This document shows positions 41,520 through 52,088 of a DNA stretch of 64,000 bases, in pieces. Below the pieces are notes generated by a model that was not told where the DNA came from, ran no database searches, and saw only the letters and a list, made by a program, of their open reading frames with translations. The translations under genes and the position numbers were made by a program. Within the stretch, counting starts at the first letter, position 1. Each line of letters begins with the position of its first letter. Origin of the DNA: Symbiodinium natans (Eukaryota; Sar; Dinophyceae; Suessiales; Symbiodiniaceae). Location of the stretch: positions 560,001-624,000 of the forward strand of contig CAJNDS010002139.1 of the NCBI GenBank assembly GCA_905221605.1, read 5' to 3'.

Positions 41520-41562
41520 ATGCTTGAGCAGCCGCAGAGAACGCAATCGCACCTGTAGGTCA
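41520..41562 (-). repeat. A1 split direct repeat of element 2 (5' terminus)
   Basis: 43 bp identical to A2 at 34387-34429. The flank after TCA continues AAACCTG. Confidence 0.95.
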
Positions 41563-43937
41563 AAACCTGTATTCTCAGATTTGATGTTTCAGTTTTGTTT
41601 GCTAGTTTTGTTGCGGCTAACTGCTGGTTAGCCTCAATGCCGTTGAGTGGCGAATCCTTCCTGTTTTGTTCCCGGTCGCTTGCCTCTGGTCGCCGTAGCT
41701 GTCTGTGTGAGACACTGATCAGTGACAAGGGCCATAGCGATGAGTGGTGTCAGACTGCAGTGCAAAGCAGTGCGCCCTTCATCGCTGACGCTGCACCCGC
41801 TTATCTTTCAGCAGCGGCTTATGTTTCCTTGCGCGTGCGAAAGGCTCAAGACAACAAAGTATGCAGATTGTTTAAGCAGCCAGCTGGACAAGCAGGCTAA
41901 CATAGAACTGATGTGGCCTCGAAGTAGAGATCGTTCACTATTTGCTGCACGTTCGAAGCACGTCACTTGCAAACATGGACGATTTGCATCATGCACGTCG
42001 CAAGGTTGACGAGTCAAACCCAGAGCCCGCACAGCTGCGAGCACGGATTCTCCAATTTCATTCACGAATCAGCCAGAAAAATCACGTTAACAAGTAAGAC
42101 TCAAAGTTGAAGAATGGCAGGGCTGGACAACACTTGCACAAAATTACTGTCATGCTTGAAGCGTTCCACATAATGCTGGCAGGTGAGTACTGGCTGAGCA
42201 ATGCAACGCAAGCGCTCTTCCCCCAGATTTCTTCAAATGGATTGATCGCGTCTGTGCACTTAAGCACGACCAAGAGCGCCTCTGTGAAACTGCTTTTGAC
42301 CAGCACTGGCCTCTGTGTCGCTGGTCCTGTGCCCGTTGCACGCCCCGCTTGACTTGAAAACTTGAACGCCGTAGCCTGCTCAAGGAATGTGAGCGTTGAA
42401 CTGCTGTCTGCTAATCCTGGAAGTCAAGCAAAGCTGCAGCGCAAAAAAACGTCAGTGATGCTGCTGCTACCTCAGAGCCGAGAAGCTCACACAACAAGGA
42501 CGGATGCAAGTTCGCAGCGCTCAAACTCCGGCGCTGAGGCACACGCGCGCAACTCAAGCGTCGTCCGCTGGTGGCAGCGTGAACCCATAGCAATTTGCCC
42601 TGCGAGCGGGGCGGCGGCAAAACCCCCCTAAGCTGAAAAGGCGTCGAAACCAAGCGCTGGGCTCAGTTGTGTCTCGCAGTCTTGCTGACATCGTGTCTTC
42701 CTTCACCCACTCCTTGTCCTGCGAAGTCACGCTGAGACAGCGGCACAGGGAGGGCTAGGTGGGAGAGTTGACATCAAAAGCTCTCCTTCCGGCTGTAGAG
42801 GTCAATTTCATCTGCATCGCACGTCACTCGGTTTTGCTTCTTCTTCTTGATAGCCTCAAGCAATGCTCAGAAAGGCTCACTGGAAAATCTGATTGCCTGA
42901 TTTCATGGGTGCAAACATGGACACTCAAAAACTTCAGTCTTTGTCATCGCCCTACTGCAATCAGCTCAGACAGCACGAGCTAAATTCGGCTTGAGGTCCG
43001 CACTTTCTTCAGGTATGCCTGACAGCACTCAAGCTAAGAACAGCATCTTATCAAACTTCGAGTTCACACAAAAAGGCGCGCAATCAAAAGACATTCAACT
43101 AATACATGTCTGGAGTGCAATGTTTTGCGGCACCGGGTCGATTGGAATAGCATTGCCCACGAGCTGGAAGCCACCATTGTCGTCCTGCAAGGTCAGGGAG
43201 CCAGGGCACCGCAGGACATGTACAACATGTACAAATTGGCAGGCGGAACATGAACTTTGGGACACTCAAAACTTCAATCTTAGTCATCGCCTTCTTTTGC
43301 AACCGAAGACAGCACGAGCTGAATCCGCGTGCAAGCTCTAAGCACAGTGCTTTCTTCAGGTCATCCACTTTTTTTATTCCGAGTTGCAAACGTCCGCGGG
43401 CCTTAGAAAAGGACCCGCGCCGGGCTTCACGCGTGGGCCGAAAGCCTATACATCCTCAACAATCCACTTGACGTCACCCACCAAAAGCGTGGAGAACCAC
43501 TCAGAAACGTAAAGAACGCACTGAGGCAATCGAGTGAGTGGAGCCAGGTTTCCGAAAAAAATAAACTCCGCAGTGCTGCTTTCGAGAATGCACTGCTTTC
43601 AACATGGACATGATTTGTCTGCATCGGAATCCTCCTTGGGCCTCAGCTTTTCCGTGACCGTCCCTTGCGACTCGAGTGATGCTGGACACAAGAAGTGCAA
43701 CAAACCCTGCAAATCTTAGATGCCGTGTTGGGACTGGGCAGTTACAGGAGACCATCATGGAAACCCAACCCCTTCGACTGAAGCACTTGCACATGAACAT
43801 GAAGGCTCCATCGAAGTCGTCGTCCTTGCGAAGTTGACAGGCCCAAACGACTGTCGGCTGCGCTGGGGCGGCACTGCCTCGCAGGTGATGTGCAATCTTA
43901 TTCTCACAATCAGAATCCACAGAAGCCGGTTCCTAGC
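41563..43937. other. Gene-free stretch with short dispersed repeats
   Basis: No gene recognised. A diverged duplication about 340 bp apart (42907-43017 and 43247-43364) shares GGACACTCAAAACTTCA, AGTCATCGCC, GACAGCACGAGCT and GCACTTTCTTCAGGT-like words. Further short repeats link 41617-41661 to 46890-46938, and 42172-42200 to 47788-47816. Confidence 0.5.
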
Positions 43938-46423
43938 TCAAAACCCTTTCAACCGATGTGCCTGATCCAGAACTGCTTGCTGTTTGGCCTCAGGGGAGCG
44001 CCAAAGCTGTTTAGTTCCAAGGAGAAACCTGGAGGTTTTTGAAAGATCGAAAACTGGTTGTTGAACAGGTTGTTGGAACTTCATTGTCACACACCAAAGA
44101 AGAGAATAAGGACAAAGTAGTCTCAGTGCATCTGTCAACTCACCATCAGTGAGAACACATGACAAGAAACAGAAAGCCTTTGAAAGCTTGCTTTCCGCGG
44201 CAATATCCACCTTGATGGTGCTGAAGCCAAAGAAGCGCGAGATGAAAGGGATGGAGATCTTCTGTGACCTCTCCTTGCCGCAAGCCAATCTCCTCACACT
44301 GTTGAAATCATCAGATCCGAGAAATCCTTCAACGGCCTTAGCACTAGCAATGATGACCTCCAAGGAAGGTCTGACTTGCAAGCATTTCTTGCCTTCTCCA
44401 GTCTTATTGTCATCGAATGGTTTCCAAATAGCCTGCGAACATTGAAATGTCCATTGTGTAGCTTCTCTTGGCTGGAACAGCAAGAACCCTTCGTTGAGAT
44501 GCAGTAGGTGCCAGCAGCTAGGCATAGCGATCCAGATCCAACACAGCCAGACAGCTCCGGGCCAAGAGCCAGCGCGATGAACAGCAAGGAGACTTTGGTG
44601 TCCTTGATGGACTTCTCCACCTGCCAAGTTACAAACATAAGGAATGATTCCTGTTACCACACTGCTGCACGTCTGCACGCTAAGCCAAGACTTCACACCA
44701 AGCTACTACGCTCTCCTTATCCTGCGCTGCTTTGGATGTTTTGCTGCATTTGCTGGGCAGACCTACAGTCAGCACATCTCAACGGTGACAAACACGTTCC
44801 ATCTAAGCTTTGCGCCTCTGTGCAGACTGCAGCCCACTCCAAGGGAGCTGCTAGCCCGCTCTTGTCTTGTATCTCGAGCACAAAGTCTTCTTGCTTGATG
44901 ATGGTGCCGGCTGACTTGGATTTTGGTCAAGGTCGGTAAATTCGGTTCGACCTCAACTTGTCGTTCACAACCTTGGTGAGGCTTTGTGGGGGAATAGTCG
45001 ATCTCTGCAAAACCTGCTTCTCGGTGTCTTCGTTGGTGACATGTACCTTGCATGCTGCCGTTGCTGCTGGCATCCACTTGATTGGAGCATGTTTGTCCAA
45101 CTGGACGCCTTTACCTGCATGCTTGGATTTGTCAAAGCAGCGGAGACAGGAGCGCTTTCCATGTCAGCTAGGCAGGCTTGGACAATGATGCGATGCTCCA
45201 CCAAGCGCTCAAGCACATCATCAGCACTGAGCCCAGCCCCGGCAGAGTCACCAAAAAAAAGCGGTGTCCGGAAATTCTGTTCATATTGTGATATAGACAT
45301 TCAAGACAGACAATAGCTGTTCGACAGATAACTGCATTGTTCGAGTTGCAATCTCTGTGTTCATTTGGATGGGCACCTTGAGCTGCGCAAGCACCAGGAG
45401 CTGGAGCCAAGCATCTTTCAAGGCAGTAGCCTCTGGGCTGTTTTCAACTCCTGTGATGAAAATGTCTCTGGCAACCAGGTCAATGCCCTTGAAGCAAGAA
45501 TAGGCATCGCTCATGGCCACATCAACATCGTGTGGAGTGCTCAAGTTTGGCTTCCAGAAGTACAAACAACGAAGAGTGTACAGCAGCAGCCGCGGAACAC
45601 CACCAGTCCATTGGCATAGTCTGCCATCAATGTCTGCGCAGCACTCAACTTCACTCAGCAGTTCTTTTCTGATGACACCAACGTGTTGCTCAGTGCCAAC
45701 GGGAGAATGGGGACTGCCCAATTCCAACAGCGGCACGCTTTTGCCAGAAAAAAGAAATAGATTCGGGGCATAACCTCGCCCTTAACAGCTTCCCGGTTCA
45801 TACTTGCCCACGTGCGAATCACTCCATCACGTAGCTTCCGGAGATCCGGGACCTGGAAACCCCCGATTTCATCAAAGTGCACAAAGAGTGGTTTCTGAGC
45901 GATTTTCGCCGCCTCCATGAGCACCTCCGCAATTCCACCAGCAACATCGGTTTGCTGGGGCCTGTTCGTGTTCGCAACACGGGCCGTTTCAAGCGGCACA
46001 GCGGCCACATCTGATAACCCCCTGAGGTCCACATAAAGCCGTTCTGCTTGCCTGAGCAAATTTTCTTCCATCTTCCCCCTTAGCCTTCTCTTTATCCAAG
46101 AAGGCTTTCAGGTGGGCCTGCAAATCAGATTTGGCAAGTTTTAGCTGGGGAACAAGGTTGCGGCCCAACATTGTCTTGCCAGTGCCAAACATCTGTGCAG
46201 CAAAGCACACCTTCATCTTCCGATAGTCCGTGAGATTGGTTGAGATGTTCAGTTGCCTGATTGCTTCGATGTTCTCTTCGATGATTGCAAATAGCTCTGT
46301 CGTTCTGTGCATTGCATCGTCTGGCAAGGTGTTATAACTCCCTCTTGCCAGAATAAGATTCTCCCAGTCTCTTTTGCAGATCTTGGTTGGTGGCCCATCG
46401 CTCGCAGCCATGCTGGGTAACAT
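43938..46423 (-). pseudogene. P-loop NTPase gene, frameshifted and possibly intron-containing
   Basis: Start at the ATG near 46423 (MLPSMAASDGP). Walker A is FGTGKT about 80 residues in; Walker B is PLFVHFDEIGGF (about 45870); then RIYFF, a sensor-like strand, SVPLLELGS, and WTGGVPRLLLYTLRCL, an arrangement I associate with Crinkler/RHS-like STAND or AAA-type NTPases that are abundant in algae. Frames change at a C5/G5 run (46076-46080), at a T6/A6 run near 45750, and near 45295. Further coding is seen at 44965-45300, and after a plausible 3' splice site (TTGGCAG at about 44615) as VEKSIKDTKVSLLFIALALG, then SRFFGFSTIKVD to about 44150. Two of the three frame changes sit in homopolymers, so sequencing error is as likely as decay. 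Host gene or element gene is unclear. Confidence 0.55.
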
Positions 46424-48090
46424 AACACGAAAGCGTGAAGCGTAGAATCTAGGTGCAGAATTTGGTTTACGTTTCACGAACTTGAAGGCACTGCAAAATT
46501 CTACCACGAACACAAGGACCAGAAGAATGATGAACGCACAAGGTCTTCCTGAACATTATAGATACCATGACGCGGTTGACCCCATTCGAGCCTGTGTTGC
46601 GATGGATACATATGTCAAAACGATGCATCCGACACCAGCGGGAGCGGTACCAGGTGATCGATACATTCCACCCACTAATTGATACATCCTACTAGAATAT
46701 GTGGACCAAAGTGTTACGACTCTTGCTTTCACGTTTAGTGGGAATGTCTTACGCTGACTGAAGATGAAGTACTCCAGCTTTCGGTAGTTTGAAGTGGTCC
46801 AAACTGCTGATGAGTGCCAATTGCCGATTTTTTTGAATTCCTTTCTAACGTGCTAAATCCCTGTCAGTTTCTTGTCAATTCAGGAAGCTGGCTAACTGCT
46901 GGTTAGCTTCAACGCCGTGAACATTCGAATCCTTCCTGAACTAGCTAGTAGAGACCATTTCCATTTTCTCATCACCCCCCAGCCCCCAAACCATAACAGC
47001 CGATACATCAACTCCCAACTCACCAAAAAAACCCAACCCAAGACCCACATGATGAAAACCATACTGTGGAACCATGCCCAACCTCAACCCTATACACCAA
47101 ATAGCCAACCCGAAATCCTTAACCCCAGAAAATGGAAATGGTCTTCTTGAATAAAATATCATATCTATAATAGGAATAAGGTTTAGGAATAAGGTAGGAA
47201 TAAGAAGCAAAAGTAATACTATTTTGTGGAAATGGTATTATTATTGGTTCAAAGCTCCCACCGGAGGGGCGGGTCTTGCAAAGGACAAACGGCACTCATG
47301 CGCATGGCACTCTGCAAGAGCGCCCGTCCTTTGTTTTCATCACGCCAGATGCCCTGAGCATCCGAGTGGGGTGTCCGAGGTCACTGGAGACATCGACCAC
47401 TGAACCAGAGATCTTGTGCATGTAGAATCCCCATTTAAACCGGCAAAGCATGTCAAGCGTCCACAACCAACTCGACGCCTATGCAGCCTATGCATGCTGC
47501 GCTTTGTCGCGCAGTGCTATGCTTGGTGGGAGTGATCCGAAATGGTGGCCTGTTGGCCTGTGTCCCACTCGAGCTTATGGTTCGTCCCCAGAACTCCAAC
47601 ACTGCTAGGGAGGCCTCGGACCTAGAGCGAAAGTGGTCGGGGACAGGGTTCTAGAGGATGGGAACTTAAAGGTAACCGGGGACCTGTACGACGCGAGAGC
47701 AATGAGAGCAAGGCAACAAGGCACTCAACAGTTCAAGGCTAAAAACCAAGCAAGCAAAAACAGCGCACACATCACCGCAAAATCCACGCTGGCAGGTGAG
47801 CACTGGCTGAGCAAGGGAAGCGACTGCGCTTGAAGCGACTGGAGGCCTAGGAGCCACGAAGCGACTGCAGTACAGCGTCATGAGGACGGGGCGCAGGTTC
47901 GTGTTGAGGTTCTCCTCGGACAAGTTCTGGAAGCTCCCGTTTCGAGAGCAACGTGCGGACAGGAGCGATGTGCAATCTCATTCTCAGAAACAAAAAACCA
48001 CAGAAACTTGTATGTCAAACAAAGTTAATACTAACTTGGGACTAATCGTGTTCTAAGCCAGACTTGTCCTCCAAGATTTGTCAGCTAAGC
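46424..48090. other. Gene-free stretch
   Basis: Includes a C-rich segment (46970-47060), an AT-rich GGAATAAGG repeat (47165-47205) and a coding-like scrap on minus, SFQNLSEENLNTNLRPV (47880-47940), which recurs near 49690-49740 as GFQNSSDENLKTNLRPV. No gene recognised. Confidence 0.45.
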
Positions 48091-48641
48091 GCCAGCCGGT
48101 GCTCCCCATGCTCTCCCTCCGTGCAAGCTCCTTCCCAATCTTCCATCTCATCAGCGTGTCCGGTGGTACAAGGGCGTACTCATGGTTTCCATTCCAAGTG
48201 TTGTCAGGGAGGCCCTCTTCGGAACGATGCCGCCTACGTTCTTTTTTGCGAGCTTCGCAGCAGCATCCAGGTCAAGATCGTAAAGCGGAGACCAGCCCCG
48301 GTCCAGCATCTTCTGCAAATGATTCTTTGCGTCAGCAGCGCAAGCTGGCAAGCCCGGGCACTCTACGATGCAAAATGGATCAAAACCACTCTTTTTGCTT
48401 GCCAACTGCCGCTTCGCAGCAAACGACGATGTTTCCACCGAAGTAGCTGAAGAACTCCTTCGCAAGGTCTTGACTCATGCCCCGGCTGCTGAGTTGGCTT
48501 CATCCACGAGGATGCATGTGTCATTCCCCTCCTCGCGGAATGTCTGTACTTGCACTACAAGCCCCGGATTCGCGCCAACAGTAGCCGTGAGGGAGCTTAG
48601 CTTTTTGGATTCTACCCGGCCCAAGATAGCCTTGAAGAGCT

Positions 48642-48645
<4 letters not shown>
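48091..48645 (-). pseudogene. Second NTPase fragment, CRN/ATPase-like
   Basis: Minus-strand coding in at least two frames. NDTCILVDEAN (about 48490-48530) looks like a Walker B strand. In another frame FDPFCIVECPGLP, a helix, then DRGWSPLYDLD and AKKNVGGIVPKRASL fit the C-terminal part of archaeal-type or CRN-like ATPases, where GFAPL and NNVGGVV blocks follow the ATPase core. The upstream part with Walker A is missing: the reading (ELFKAILGRVESKKLSSL) runs straight into the GA repeat at 48645. So this is a 5'-truncated fragment, or an exon next to a satellite. Distinct from the 44-46 kb gene. Confidence 0.4.
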
Positions 48646-48705
<60 letters not shown>

Positions 48706-48946
48706 AGAGCAAGAGAGCCAGAGAGCCAGAGAGCGAGAGAGCGAGAGGGCGAGAGAGCGAGAGAGCGAGAGAGCGAGAGAGCGAGAGAGCGAGGGAGCGA
48801 GAGAGCGAGAGAGCGAGAGAGTGAGAGAGCGAGCGAGAGCGAGCAGCGAGAGCAAGCAGCGAGAGCGAGCAGCGAGAGCGAGCAGCCAGAGCGAGCAGCG
48901 AGAGCGAGCAGCGAGAGCGAGCAGCGAGAGCAGCGAGAGCGAGCAG
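48645..48946. repeat. GA microsatellite and GAGCGAGCA minisatellite
   Basis: Pure GA from about 48646 to 48696, then GAGAGCGA/GAGAGCCA units to 48835 and GAGAGCGAGCAGC units to 48946. The transition from 2-bp to 8-bp to 12-13-bp units is gradual. Confidence 0.95.
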
Positions 48947-49010
48947 CTGCAAGATGAAACCATGATGACTGCAAGATGAAACCATGATGACTGCAAGATG
49001 AATCCATGAT
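48947..49010. repeat. 22-bp tandem repeat, three copies
   Basis: Three copies of CTGCAAGATGAAACCATGAT with two further bases; the last has one change. Confidence 0.9.
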
Positions 49011-49063
49011 ACACAAAGATGAAAAAAAATCGCTCAAAGCAGCCTCTTCCATCCACAGAGACA

Positions 49064-49303
49064 ACACACGGTCACCACGCGGTCACCACGCGGTCACCAC
49101 ACGGTCACCACGCGGTCACCACGCGGTCACCACACGGTCACCACGCGGTCACCACGATGCGGTCACCACGCGGTCACAACGCGGTCACAACGCTGTCACA
49201 ACGCGGTCACAACGCGGTCACTACGCGGTCACTACGCGGTCACTACGCGGTCACTTCACTACGCGGTCACTACGCGGTCACTGCGCGGTCACTACGCGAT
49301 ACT
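49064..49303. repeat. GCGGTCAC minisatellite, array 2
   Basis: About 20 units of CACCACGCGGT passing into CACAACGCGGT and then CACTACGCGGT, which shows local homogenisation of variants along the array. Confidence 0.95.
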
Positions 49304-50700
49304 GCAAAATTGTTAGAGCGGCGGAACGGGAAGCCGCGTTCATATAGTTCAGCGACGTGAGATTTGAGGCACTCTTGAGGCGTCTATGCGGCAAGAGCCC
49401 ACATGTTTCCGCGCTGCTTTTCAAGCATGTGATATTTCCGAGCATTGAACGAAACGGGCTTGTCATGCATGTCAACCCACATTCCGCGTAGCAGCTTCTG
49501 ACCGCTTTTCGTTTCCAGCTATGCCGTTGCTTGTCGTTTTCATCTTCGATCCAGACTCTCCATGGAATTTACCCGAATCAGCACGGCGATGGAAGTCCGA
49601 GACACGTATGCACGCAATGACAATCTTAGGTGCAGACCTGCCAGAACACCGCCCTCGTGCGCTGGCCGCCGGACGGGGCGCAGGTTGGTCTTGAGGTTCT
49701 CGTCGGACGAGTTCTGGAAACCGTACCGGCCGGTGTTGGCCTCGATGAAGAAGTTGGCAGAGCCCGCCGAGATGGTTTGGTCGGTTGTTGGCGTCCAGCA
49801 GCACGGCGGTCTCGCCCGTCGGACCCCCCCACGCTGCCATGACCGGCGATCTGCTGGATGCACTCCTGTGGCATTCCCCGTTGGCTGCTGTCTCGGCCGC
49901 CGCGGTGGCTAAAGCGGCTCCCCTCCGCTGCTGCCGCCTGCTGCGCCACCGTCTCACCACTCCACGACTACTGCGCCGTAATTGCCGCACCGCTCTGCTA
50001 CACGGTTGCACTGCCGCGCCGATCTGCTGCACTGCTCCTCCGCTACTGCCGCGCCTGCTGCCGCACCGCGTCGCTCCGCTGCGGCCGCCTCGCTCAGCTG
50101 CTGCTTTCCTATACCCCCCCACCGCTTTGCTACTGCCGCGCCGCTCCTCTACACTGCCGCGTTGCTCCGCTCCGCGCCGCTCCGCGTCACTCTGCTACAT
50201 GCTGCCAGCTCTGCACCGCGCCGCCTCGCTGCTGCCGCGCTGCTTCGCTGCTGCCGCGCCGCTTCGCTACTGCCACTCCACAGCGCGTCCTCCTCTCGGA
50301 TGCGCTTGAACCAATCGGGCTTGGAGCATTCCAAAACATGCTCGGCATCATGTACTGCGGGTACATGTTTGTTGCAACATCGTTGCTTTCTGTGTATTGC
50401 CCCTTGCTGCACCGCCCCCTCCGTCAGTACGTTGCAGTCCGCCTGGACTCTGACATCATGGGGGAGCTCAAGGAGTCAAGAGCGTATCGCCGTCATGGTT
50501 CGTCGTCAGCATCGTCATTCACACCAGCAGGATGCAAGAACTTTCTGCTGGTTGTTCCCAATGATCGACCCGCTTCGCAAAAGCAACTCAAGCGCGCTTT
50601 CCTTCTCCACTCTCAAATTGTCTCGTATGCCGTTGCATTGGTGAAACAGCTATTGGTCGACGCTGGCAACCGTTGCAGGCCCTGTGGCTTTCGCCACCTT
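49304..50700. other. No firm gene; coding-like scrap and CTG/CCG-rich tract
   Basis: A minus frame around 49600-49800 reads AGSANFFIEANTGRYGFQN followed by a relative of the 47.9 kb scrap, suggesting a dispersed exon-like repeat of unknown nature. From 49880 to 50290 the sequence is a degenerate CTGCTGCCGCGCCGC tract with open frames on all strands. 50290-50700 shows nothing recognisable. Confidence 0.4.
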
Positions 50701-50723
50701 TTTTGTGGAACGCACTGTCTTGC

Positions 50724-50968
50724 CCTCCTCTCCTCTCCTCTGCCCTCCTTTCCTCTCCTCTCCTCTCCTCTCCTCTCCCCTCCTCTGCCCCTCCCTCCCC
50801 CTCCCTCCTCTCCCCCCTCTCCCCCTCCTCTCCCCTCCTCTCCCCTTCTCCCCTTCTCCCCTCCTCTCCCCTCCTCCTCTCCCCTCCCTCTCCCCTCCTC
50901 TCCCTCTTCCCTCCTCTCCTCTCTCCCCCCCCCCTCCCCCTGCCCTCTCCCCTTTCCCCTCTGACCTC
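50724..50968. repeat. Polypyrimidine (CCTCTC) tract
   Basis: About 245 bases of almost pure C and T on the plus strand (CCTCTCCCCTCCTCT and variants). Strand-asymmetric, so it could form triplex DNA. Ser/Pro and Gly/Glu/Arg ORFs through it are by-products. Confidence 0.95.
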
Positions 50969-51167
50969 TCTGCCTGATCAGCATTGTTGCAGCGTCGCGA
51001 AGAACAGTGGCGAACCGCAAAAGCGCTGCAAACTGCAGTATAATGCTTAAGCAGCACTGCTGCAGAGACTCGGTAAGAGACTCAATCTTTGTGGAATCTT
51101 TGACGGTGGAGACTACAATCTTTTACGGTAAAGATTGCAGTCTTTTTGAAGTCTATTCGAAGTCTGC

Positions 51168-51962
51168 AACGCTGTGACAACACGGTCACAACGCGGTCAC
51201 TATGGTCACAACGCGGTCACAACACAACGCGGAAACACCGCGGTCACAACACAACGCGGTCACAACTCACAATGCGGACACAACGCGGTCACAACGCGCA
51301 CAACATGACACAACGCGGTCACAACACAACGTCAGAACGCACGCACACGCGCTCACAACACAACGGCCCAACGTGCACAATGCAGACACAACGCGGACAC
51401 AACGCGACGCGGTTACAACACGGTCACAACGCGGTCACAACGCGGTCACTACGGTCACAACGCAGTCACAGCACAACGCGGTCACAACACGGAAACAACG
51501 CTGCACAACACGGACACAACATGGAGACAACACAACGCGGTCATGCGGTCACAATACAGCGCCGTCAAACACACGCACACGCGGTCACAACACAACGGCT
51601 GCACAACGGGGACACAACACGACGCGGTTACAACGCGGTCACAACGCGGTCAGTATGGTCACAACGTGGTCACAACACAACGCGGTCACAACGCACACAA
51701 CACGGTCACAACACAGCGCCGTCAAAAAACGCACGCACACGCGGTCACAACACAACGGCTGCACAACACGGACACGACGCAGACACAACACAACGCGGTC
51801 ACGGTCACCACACAGCGCCGTCAAAACACGCACACGCGGTCACAACGGCTGCGCAACGCGACACAACGCGGACACAACACAACGCGGTCACAACACACAT
51901 GCGGACACAACGCGGTCACAACGCGGTTCCAACGCGGTTACAACACGGTCACAACGCGGTCC
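51168..51962. repeat. GCGGTCAC minisatellite, array 3, with higher-order repeats
   Basis: Nearly 800 bases of CACAACGCGGT-type units. Superimposed are longer units marked by ACAGCGCCGTCAAA (51557, 51713, 51811) together with CACACGCGGTCACAAC and ACGGCTGC. It is followed by a TGAATCATT/TTGAGTCATTATTAA tail (51985-52060) like that of array 1. Thr/Gln/His-rich ORFs here are by-products. Confidence 0.95.
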
Positions 51963-52088
51963 AGCATTGTTGTGTTTTTTATTAAATCATTCTGAGTCAT
52001 GTTTAAGTCATTTTGAATCATTATTAAATTATCTTGAATCACAATTGAGTCATTATTAAGTTTTTTTCAGCAGGAACACCTCTTCTGC

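Larger units (their letters stand above)
34268..41562 (-). mobile_element. Tyrosine-recombinase (DIRS/Ngaro-like) retroelement 2
   Basis: Minus-strand element with split direct repeats in the order A1 (41562-41520), ORFs, B1 (34523-34427), A2 (34429-34387), B2 (34364-34268). Repeat pairs are identical. The trinucleotide TCA (TGA on the element strand) sits at the 5' end, the 3' end and the B1/A2 junction, as expected if a circle recombined through a short shared core. ORF order 5' to 3': two Gag-like ORFs, RT with RNase H start and methyltransferase, RNase H remainder and recombinase N-terminus, recombinase. Several frameshifts separate them. Confidence 0.8.

Noticed and set aside
48475-49067. 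Ser/Leu/Arg-rich and Arg/Glu-rich ORFs through the GA satellite
   Set aside because: All frames of the GA and GAGCGAGCA repeat are open; composition is dictated by the repeat.
50613-51057. Gly/Glu/Arg-rich and Ser/Pro-rich ORFs in the CT tract
   Set aside because: By-product of a stop-free polypyrimidine tract.
33372-51962. CRISPR-like reading of the regular arrays
   Set aside because: The arrays are pure tandem minisatellites with no unique spacers, no cas genes, and the genome is eukaryotic.
51146-52059. Long Thr/Gln/His-rich ORFs, three overlapping frames
   Set aside because: By-product of the GCGGTCAC minisatellite; all three frames are open and interchangeable.
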